Assembly: GCA_026996955.1 (NCBI GenBank)
Contig: JALWJV010000166.1
Coordinates: 1 to 5,092, forward strand
Source of the DNA: Deltaproteobacteria bacterium
GTDB taxonomy: Bacteria; Desulfobacterota; Dissulfuribacteria; Dissulfuribacterales; QOAL01
DNA length: 5,092 nt
Direction: 5' to 3'
Below, piece by piece: positions 1 to 4,479 of the stretch. The position numbers and the translations under genes were made by a program. The notes beneath the pieces were generated by a model that saw only the letters and a list, made by a program, of their open reading frames with translations, was not told where the DNA came from and did not search any database. How positions within the stretch are numbered: the stretch's first letter is position 1; each line of letters opens with the position of its first letter.

Positions 1-120
1 CCCTATATTGGGCGTTTTAAAATGTGGAAAATTATTTTTTCGGTGAAATCGCAAGGAGATGACAGAGGATATCTGGAACTATACGTCGAGCGCAAAGAGA
101 TGAAGGAAGTCCATGATTAG
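1..120 (+). CDS. C-terminal end of an unidentified protein (partial)
   Basis: Frame 1 is open from the window edge to a TAG at 118-120, giving 39 residues. They include the segments RFKMWKIIFSVKSQGDD and GYLELYVERKEMKEVHD. The composition is mixed charged and hydrophobic, with no clear membrane segment. I do not recognise the family. Its position just upstream of a sugar-biosynthesis gene suggests another polysaccharide gene, but that is only context. The IS3 remnant begins a few bases downstream, so this end may be the natural terminus or may have been altered by the insertion. The stretch is short enough that an open frame by chance is possible. Confidence 0.35.
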   Translation, partial: PYIGRFKMWKIIFSVKSQGDDRGYLELYVERKEMKEVHD

Positions 121-135
121 GGAAAATAATCTTAA

Positions 136-492
136 GTGCCATTGAGAAAACACTACAGCAGATTCCAGACATTAAGAGTCAGTAGCAGAGAACTATATCC
201 TAATTTTACAGTTCATGTATCTGATAAGGTATGGGTTATGGCACACAGCGATAGGAGAGTGCAGTATGCAAGCAATGCCTTCCGAGTATTATTAAAAATG
301 GGGGGATTTGTGCAGAGTATGAATCATAAAGGAAACTTTTGGGACAATGGGGTAGCAGAGTAATTCTTTCATATCTTGAAAGGTCAGTCTCTCTATCATA
401 CCCTTTTCAAGGATTTGAGCCAGGCAGACAATGGCATTTTTAAGTATATAGAATGGATGGAATTATTGAAAAGGGGGCAAACACAGACTTGA
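136..492 (+). pseudogene. Degenerate IS3-family transposase (orfB) remnant
   Basis: The frame translates to a recognisable but broken IS3-type DDE integrase domain. The segment with LYPNFTVHVSDKVWV resembles the sequence that normally precedes the WV-DITYI block holding the first catalytic Asp. It then jumps directly to AHSDRRVQYAS, which corresponds to the HSDRG-QYAS block with the second Asp. About a hundred residues carrying the first Asp are therefore missing. QSMNHKGNFWDNGVAE follows, including the final catalytic Glu. A TAA at 361-363 replaces the Ser that usually follows AE. After it the homology resumes as FFHILKGQSLYHTLFK and IFKYIE, then fades, and the frame ends at TGA 490-492. The N-terminal part of orfB and orfA are absent. 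With an internal deletion, a nonsense codon and a lost C-terminus it cannot encode an active transposase. The family call is secure; the subgroup is not. Confidence 0.85.
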
Positions 493-499
493 CCCTTTT
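469..499. terminator. Small hairpin downstream of IS remnant; terminator-like or IS end
   Basis: AAAAGGG at 469-475 can pair with CCCTTTT at 493-499 around a 17-base loop. The T-run lies within and just after the 3' arm, so the structure could act as a weak terminator for transcripts from the IS remnant. It could equally be part of the right terminal inverted repeat of the IS, because transposase homology ends just before it. The stem is only seven pairs, four of them A-T, so the functional call is weak. Confidence 0.25.
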
Positions 500-522
500 T
501 CCCGTTACGAAAGAGGAGAAGA

Positions 523-2106
523 ATGAATAAAAAAAATATAGCTGTTGTTGGTACAGGATATTGGGGGAAGAATCTTGTCAGGAATTTTTTTAATCTCGGC
601 GCTCTTCATACTGTATGTGATGTAAACCCTGATACTCTGAAAAGTTTTTTAAAACAATATGATGGCATTCAAGGTACGGTAAGCTTCAGCGACTTGTTGA
701 AAAATACGGAAATAGAGGGGATAGCTCTTTCCACGCCTGCACCATCTCACGCCGCACTTGCCCGGGAGGCCATGCTTGCTGGCAAGGACGTATATGTTGA
801 AAAGCCTCTCTGTCTTTCTGAAGATGAGGGTAGCTCGCTTAATGCGCTTGCCCGCGAAAAGGGGCGCATACTTATGGTGGGGCATCTACTGTGGTATCAT
901 CCTGTAGTACTGAAGCTGAAAGATCTGGTTGATAAGGGAGAGCTGGGCCGTATCCAGTATATCTATTCTAATCGTCTCAATCTCGGCAAACTGCGTCGGG
1001 AAGAGAATGTGCTGTGGTCCTTTGCCCCCCATGATGTATCGGTAATTCTGGGGCTTACAGGTGAAATGCCCGAAACCGTCCGCGCCCAGGGAGGGAATTT
1101 CCTGCACAGCCGGATAGCCGACACCACGGTCACCCTGCTCAATTTTGCCAGCGGGATTCGTGCACACATATTTGTTTCCTGGCTACATCCTTTCAAGGAG
1201 CAGAAACTAGTAGTTGTGGGTGATAATCAGATGGCTGTCTTTGATGATACTGTCCCCTGGGAGAACAAGTTGCAGATTTTTCCCCATTCCATTGACTGGC
1301 AGGAGAATGTCCCTGTTGCCCATAAAGCGGAAGGCAAATTCATTACTGTTTCGCAGGATGAGCCATTGCGGGCTGAATGTGCCCACTTCCTGGAATGTAT
1401 GTCAGTTCGAAACACTCCCCGTACTGACGGAGAAGAGGGGTTGCGGGTGTTGAAGGTTCTTAATGCCTGCCAGGCATCCTTGGAACAGGAAAGAAAAATT
1501 TCCATTACGAGGTCGTATCTTTCAGAACACCGTTATTTTGCCCATGAATCAGCAGTTATTGATAAGAAGGTAAAAATTGGTGAGAATACCAAGATCTGGC
1601 ATTTCAGCCACATTATGAAGGGGTCGAGCATAGGCAGGGATTGTAATATAGGACAGAATGTGGTTGTCGGGCCTAATGCAACTATAGGCAATGGATGCAA
1701 GATTCAGAATAATGTATCTGTCTATGAAGGTGTTGAACTGGAAGACAATGTATTTTGTGGCCCCAGTATGGTATTTACCAATGTTTACAATCCACGCTGT
1801 GAATTTCCAAGAAAAAACCTGTACAGAAAAACTCTTGTCAAAAAAGGGGCAACTCTGGGAGCCAATTGCACTATTGTTGCCGGAATTACCATTGGCCAAT
1901 ACGCATTTGTCGGGGCTGGAGCAGTTGTTACAAGAGACGTGCCTGATTTTGCTCTGGTGGTCGGGAATCCGGCCAGACAGACAGGCTGGATGAGCAGGTA
2001 CGGAGAACAGTTGGCATTGCCCCTCGAAGGAGAGGGAGAGTACGAATGCCCTCATACCGGGGAAAAATATAAGCTTGATAATGGAAAGGTATCTATAATA
2101 GACTGA
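523..2106 (+). CDS. Bifunctional sugar dehydrogenase / N-acetyltransferase (Gfo/Idh/MocA + WbpD/WlbB-like)
   Basis: This 527-residue cytoplasmic enzyme joins two activities of 3-acetamido-sugar synthesis. Residues 1 to about 330 are a Gfo/Idh/MocA NAD(P)-dependent oxidoreductase: a Rossmann GTGYWG at 10-15, the family's EKP motif at 93-95, and a PHD motif with H170-D171 in the catalytic region. Residues from about 338 (YFAHESAVID) to 505 form a left-handed beta-helix acetyltransferase with hexapeptide-type repeats. IWHFSHIM, NIGQNVVVGPNA, NNVSVYEGVELED and GAGAVVTRDVP are typical of WbpD/WlbB-like UDP-sugar 3-N-acetyltransferases. The tail ECPHTGEKYKL is also typical. In other bacteria these two parts are usually separate genes. 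By family knowledge the oxidoreductase would oxidise C3 of a UDP-sugar and the transferase would acetylate the amine installed by the aminotransferase encoded downstream. The start is supported by AGGAG at 514-518, four bases from the ATG. No internal stop separates the domains. The exact sugar is not determined by the sequence. Confidence 0.9.
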   Translation: MNKKNIAVVGTGYWGKNLVRNFFNLGALHTVCDVNPDTLKSFLKQYDGIQGTVSFSDLLKNTEIEGIALSTPAPSHAALAREAMLAGKDVYVEKPLCLSEDEGSSLNALAREKGRILMVGHLLWYHPVVLKLKDLVDKGELGRIQYIYSNRLNLGKLRREENVLWSFAPHDVSVILGLTGEMPETVRAQGGNFLHSRIADTTVTLLNFASGIRAHIFVSWLHPFKEQKLVVVGDNQMAVFDDTVPWENKLQIFPHSIDWQENVPVAHKAEGKFITVSQDEPLRAECAHFLECMSVRNTPRTDGEEGLRVLKVLNACQASLEQERKISITRSYLSEHRYFAHESAVIDKKVKIGENTKIWHFSHIMKGSSIGRDCNIGQNVVVGPNATIGNGCKIQNNVSVYEGVELEDNVFCGPSMVFTNVYNPRCEFPRKNLYRKTLVKKGATLGANCTIVAGITIGQYAFVGAGAVVTRDVPDFALVVGNPARQTGWMSRYGEQLALPLEGEGEYECPHTGEKYKLDNGKVSIID

Positions 2107-2116
2107 TGATTGCTTA

Positions 2117-2175
2117 TCTCACGCAAAGCCACAACAACGCAAAAAAACTTGGCATCTTAGCGTCTTTTCCTGAGA
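2117..2175. repeat. Imperfect dyad repeat, left arm TCTCACGCAAAG, right arm ending CCTGAGA
   Basis: The intergenic stretch between the acetyltransferase and the first antitoxin is filled by an imperfect palindrome. The outer arms TCTCA and TGAGA pair exactly. Inner CGCAAAG-like and CTTAGCGTCTTT-like segments pair imperfectly around an A-rich centre. The arm CTTGGCATCTTAGCGTCTTT closely matches the reverse complement of 4145-4170, so this is a dispersed element and not a gene-specific hairpin. It resembles the ACGCAAAG/CTTTGCGT-type interspersed repeats common in some bacterial genomes, which are non-coding. It could form a transcript hairpin that uncouples the TA pair from the upstream gene. 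Confidence 0.6.
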
Positions 2176-2201
2176 CAAACTAGGGCAAGAGAGGTGACAA
2201 T

Positions 2202-2528
2202 ATGCAAGTAGAAGCTTTTTACAATAAAGGGAAATTGGAGTTCTCCAAATCCATTCATCTAAGACATAAACGCTTTCCTGTTCAAGTAATACTTCCGGAT
2301 GAGGTAATAGAAACAAAAAAACAAACAGGAACAAGTAGCCCGGCAGAACCCGACGAAAAAGGTTCACGTCCACATATCCAGCCAATGCTTGACGACTTAG
2401 ACGCTATCCTGAACTCACCCTTGCCGCCCGATGCTCATTTACCGGAACTCACAGAAAAACAAAAAGAACGTATTGCAGCTTTTGAATTACGAAGCCAGTA
2501 TCGCCGGGAACAAGGACGACCGGCATGA
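2202..2528 (+). CDS. VapB-like antitoxin, first TA cassette
   Basis: This 108-residue protein is the likely antitoxin of the downstream PIN toxin. Its N-terminus (MQVEAFYNKGKLEF, then LRHKRFPVQVILPD) shows the short beta-strand pattern of small AbrB/AF2212-like antitoxins, which bind operator DNA as dimers. The rest is hydrophilic and proline-rich, then helical and charged (LDDLDAIL at about 64-71, ELTEKQKERIAAFELR near the end). That layout suits a C-terminal toxin-binding tail. The start is set by AGAGGTGA at 2190-2197. The stop overlaps the toxin ATG in an ATGA at 2525-2528, the usual translationally coupled arrangement. It is distantly similar to the protein at 4228-4479: shared MQ-E, G-L, KR, and a DAIL block. 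The assignment rests on N-terminal pattern, size and partner; the exact antitoxin family is not certain. Confidence 0.7.
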   Translation: MQVEAFYNKGKLEFSKSIHLRHKRFPVQVILPDEVIETKKQTGTSSPAEPDEKGSRPHIQPMLDDLDAILNSPLPPDAHLPELTEKQKERIAAFELRSQYRREQGRPA

Positions 2529-3985
2529 AGCATATTCTGTTTGACGTTAACATCATTGTGGACATTTGCGCCAGGCGGAAGCCCTTTTTCAAATTGTCGT
2601 GTGATTCTCTGGAAAAGTGTTTTGCCGACGGCTGTTCCCCCTGGATTTACACCGGTTCTGTGCAAACATTGGAATTTACCGTGGCATCGGAGTTGGTCCG
2701 ATTAAAAGAACTTGACGGCTGCTCCCTTACCGGATCCATGTCGCTGCAAATCGCCCGAAAGTTATTAGCAATATTTAGCAGCAAAATGAATTGGCTTGCC
2801 GCCCTTGCGAACGAGGGAGATGTATTTGGCGCAGATGACCCCGAAGATCAACAGCTCATCCGAGCCCTTGATCGTTTTCCTGAAGGCAGCATTAAACTGC
2901 TGAGCCGAGATAAATTATTACTGAGTAAGTACCCTGAAAAAGTGATTTCTCCAGAGCAATACTGTCAATTGCCTGCTGAAGAGTGCAAGTTGCATTTCAT
3001 TGACCTGAAAGCCCAGCAGGATCAGATCAGGCCGGAACTTGAAAAAAACATACACCAGGTTCTGCATCACGGCCGCTATATTCTTGGTCCGGAAGTAAAG
3101 GAACTGGAAAGACGGCTCTGCGAATACACGGGTGCTGAACACTGCGTTGGCGTTTCATCCGGCACGGACGCGCTTCTCATGCCACTCATGGCATGGGGAA
3201 TCGGGCCAGGGGACGCTGTTTTCACCACCCCCTTTACATTTATTGCCACTGCCGAGGTAATCCAGCTACTTGGTGCAACTTCTGTCTTTGTGGATATCGA
3301 TCCCCGCACCTTTAATATTGATCCTCAAAGGCTTGAACTGGCCATCAGGGCGGTAAAAGAAAACGATCCGTCAATTCATCCTCTGCCAAAGCTGCCCCCG
3401 GGCGTTAAGGCGATGGTCCCAAGGGCCATTATCCCTGTGGATCTTTTTGGCCTGCCTGCTGATTATGATCCCATAATGGAACTGGCAAAAAAATATGATT
3501 TGAAGGTGCTTTCGGACAGTGCCCAGGGGTTTGGAAGTGAATACAAGGGTAAAAGATCCGGAACACTGGGACACGCTACGGCTACTAGTTTCTTCCCAGC
3601 CAAACCCCTCGGCGGATACGGTGATGGCGGAGCTATCTTTACCGACGATGACCAGTTGGCAGAAGCACTTAAATCAATCCGTGTGCATGGCAAGGGTAAG
3701 GACAAGTATGATAATATAAGAACAGGTCTCAATGCCAGGCTTCATACCATGCAGGCGGCGATTCTCCTTACCAAACTTGATATCTTCGATAATGAACTTG
3801 ACGCAAAACAGAAGGTTGCAGAAAGATACACCGGGTTGATTGCCGACAAAAAGGCCGAAATCATCCCTCCCCACATCCCGGAGGATTTCAGATCGGCCTG
3901 GGCACAGTATTCCATGCTTGCAGAAACCGAAAAACAGCGCGGTGATATTCAGGCGGCGTTGAAGGATGCAGGAATCCCAGCATGA
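2525..3985 (+). CDS. PIN-domain toxin fused in frame to DegT/DnrJ/EryC1 aminotransferase, C-terminus frameshifted
   Basis: The 486-residue frame has two unrelated parts. Residues 1 to about 153 form a VapC-type PIN ribonuclease: MKHILFDVNIIVD with D7, E50 in the second acidic position, an acidic cluster at 104-108 and SRD with D129. From H157 (HFIDLKAQQ) it is a PLP-dependent sugar aminotransferase of the WbpE/WlbC type. It shows SSGTDA at 211-216, the pyridine-binding Asp in SDSAQ (D331) and the Schiff-base Lys in FPAKPLG (K360). FIDLKAQQ is the normal N-terminus of the family, so the aminotransferase has lost its ATG and the toxin its stop. The corresponding codon is TTG at 2990-2992, a possible but poorly supported independent start. 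AAGGA at 2512-2516 precedes the toxin ATG. The frame stops at TGA 3983-3985, straight after GIPA, about 59 residues short of the family's usual end. The missing part is encoded in another frame at 3982-4161. The toxin part looks complete; the aminotransferase part is probably inactive unless complemented. Confidence 0.85.
   Translation: MKHILFDVNIIVDICARRKPFFKLSCDSLEKCFADGCSPWIYTGSVQTLEFTVASELVRLKELDGCSLTGSMSLQIARKLLAIFSSKMNWLAALANEGDVFGADDPEDQQLIRALDRFPEGSIKLLSRDKLLLSKYPEKVISPEQYCQLPAEECKLHFIDLKAQQDQIRPELEKNIHQVLHHGRYILGPEVKELERRLCEYTGAEHCVGVSSGTDALLMPLMAWGIGPGDAVFTTPFTFIATAEVIQLLGATSVFVDIDPRTFNIDPQRLELAIRAVKENDPSIHPLPKLPPGVKAMVPRAIIPVDLFGLPADYDPIMELAKKYDLKVLSDSAQGFGSEYKGKRSGTLGHATATSFFPAKPLGGYGDGGAIFTDDDQLAEALKSIRVHGKGKDKYDNIRTGLNARLHTMQAAILLTKLDIFDNELDAKQKVAERYTGLIADKKAEIIPPHIPEDFRSAWAQYSMLAETEKQRGDIQAALKDAGIPA
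2993..3150 (+). repeat. Direct repeat copy 1 (5' end of aminotransferase)
   Basis: These 158 bases align without gaps to 4935-5092, with seven mismatches by my count. Most mismatches fall at third codon positions, and only H/Q near the start and V/I at the end change the residue. Similarity begins sharply at the FIDLK codons; the PIN-coding DNA upstream is not alignable between the copies. The repeat must extend beyond the window on the second copy, so its full length is unknown. Confidence 0.93.
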
Positions 3986-4161
3986 TCTATTATCCAAAGC
4001 CTCTGCACATTCAGACAGCATTTGCGTATCTTGGCTATCAGCCCCAGGACATGCCCGTGGCCATGGACAGTGCCCGGAGGATATTCAGCCTGCCAATGCA
4101 CGCTTATCTCCAGGACGAGCAGATTGTGGCAATTGCAGAAACGGTCACGCAAAGACACTAA
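3982..4161 (+). pseudogene. Frameshifted C-terminal segment of aminotransferase copy 1
   Basis: The 59 codons encode MIYYPKPLHIQTAF, then FAYLGYQPQDMP and ARRIFSLPMHAYLQDEQIV. This is the characteristic C-terminal small-domain end of DegT-type aminotransferases and continues directly from GIPA in the preceding frame. A single missing base at about 3982 explains the break. The ATG at 3982-3984 overlaps the upstream TGA at 3983-3985, and AGGAA at 3970-3974 sits about eight bases before it, so coupled re-initiation could still yield a separate fragment. The last residues (TVTQRH) and the stop lie in dyad-repeat sequence at 4145-4170, so the native terminus has also been replaced. A pseudogene piece is the simplest reading. 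Confidence 0.8.
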
Positions 4162-4170
4162 GGCGCCAAG
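4145..4170. repeat. Half copy of the dyad repeat
   Basis: TCACGCAAAGACACTAAGG followed by CGCCAAG is nearly the reverse complement of the right arm of the 2117-2175 element (CTTGGCATCTTAGCGTCTTT). Only one arm is present. It supplies the stop codon of the aminotransferase fragment and lies exactly at the junction with the orphan acetyltransferase tail, so it marks a recombination or insertion boundary. Confidence 0.55.
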
Positions 4171-4171
4171 T

Positions 4172-4237
4172 GATGAATGTCCTCATACAGGAGACAGGTA
4201 CAAACTCGAAAAAGGAAAGGTCATATTATGCAAATAG
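4172..4237 (+). pseudogene. Orphan 3' tail of a WbpD/WlbB-like acetyltransferase
   Basis: Frame 2 reads DECPHTGDRYKLEKGKV and ends at TAG 4235-4237. This matches the last residues of the intact acetyltransferase (YECPHTGEKYKLDNGKV) at 2041-2106. The DNA is clearly related but more diverged than the aminotransferase repeat: roughly a quarter of bases differ, mostly at third positions. No beta-helix coding sequence precedes it. It is therefore the stub of a second acetyltransferase gene, cut off by the repeat at 4145-4170. The antitoxin start at 4228 lies inside this tail, so a four-part order (acetyltransferase end, antitoxin, PIN, aminotransferase) occurs twice in the window. Confidence 0.8.
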
Positions 4238-4479
4238 AGACTATTTTCAAGGATGGTGTACTCATTCCGCTTCAGCCCTTAAAACTTAAAACTAAACGGG
4301 TCAAAATAAAAATATTTGTTTCGGATGATGAATTTGAGAAGGCTGAGGCCCCAAAAACGAAACTAAGGGATCGTATCGACGCCATACTTGGAGAATACGC
4401 CCACCCCAGGCCTGCAAGTAATTCAAACCATGACAAGGCTGTCTGGCATTCTCACATTGAGGAAAAATACGGAAAATGA
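4228..4479 (+). CDS. VapB-like antitoxin, second TA cassette
   Basis: This 83-residue protein is the likely antitoxin of the second PIN toxin. Its N-terminus MQIETIFKDGVLIPL with LKTKRVKIKIFVSDD has the same strand pattern as the first antitoxin, and LRDRIDAIL at about 48-56 corresponds to LDDLDAIL there. Overall similarity is low, so the two are distant homologues and not recent duplicates. The C-terminus (KAVWHSHIEEKYGK) is short and charged. The start at 4228 is preferred over the in-frame ATG at 4177 because AAGGAAAGG at 4212-4220 sits seven bases upstream and the N-terminus then matches the first antitoxin. The stop overlaps the toxin ATG (ATGA, 4476-4479). It overlaps the dead acetyltransferase tail by ten bases in another frame. 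Confidence 0.75.
   Translation: MQIETIFKDGVLIPLQPLKLKTKRVKIKIFVSDDEFEKAEAPKTKLRDRIDAILGEYAHPRPASNSNHDKAVWHSHIEEKYGK

Noticed and set aside
376..404. Promoter-like pair TTGAAA / TACCCT with 17-base spacing
   Set aside because: The -10 element is poor and lies within former transposase coding sequence. One such match is expected by chance in AT-rich DNA.
1549..2055. Long antisense frame (168 codons, - strand) opposite the acetyltransferase domain
   Set aside because: It overlaps a well-supported gene with clear motifs, has no recognisable domain and no convincing start signal. It is a shadow of the hexapeptide-repeat codons.
2117..2175. Intergenic palindrome as a riboswitch or small RNA
   Set aside because: Pairing is imperfect, and a related half copy occurs elsewhere in inverted orientation. 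A dispersed repeat explains it better.
2990..2992. TTG as an independent start of the first aminotransferase
   Set aside because: It matches the normal first codon position, but no good ribosome-binding site precedes it, and the second copy has GTT there. I keep it as an alternative only.
4022..4237. Continuous 71-codon frame including the acetyltransferase tail
   Set aside because: Only the last 21 or so codons show homology. The upstream part is an out-of-frame reading of the aminotransferase C-terminus.
3966..4289. 107-codon + strand frame spanning the junction region
   Set aside because: It overlaps the aminotransferase fragment, repeat, acetyltransferase stub and antitoxin start in a frame that matches none of them.
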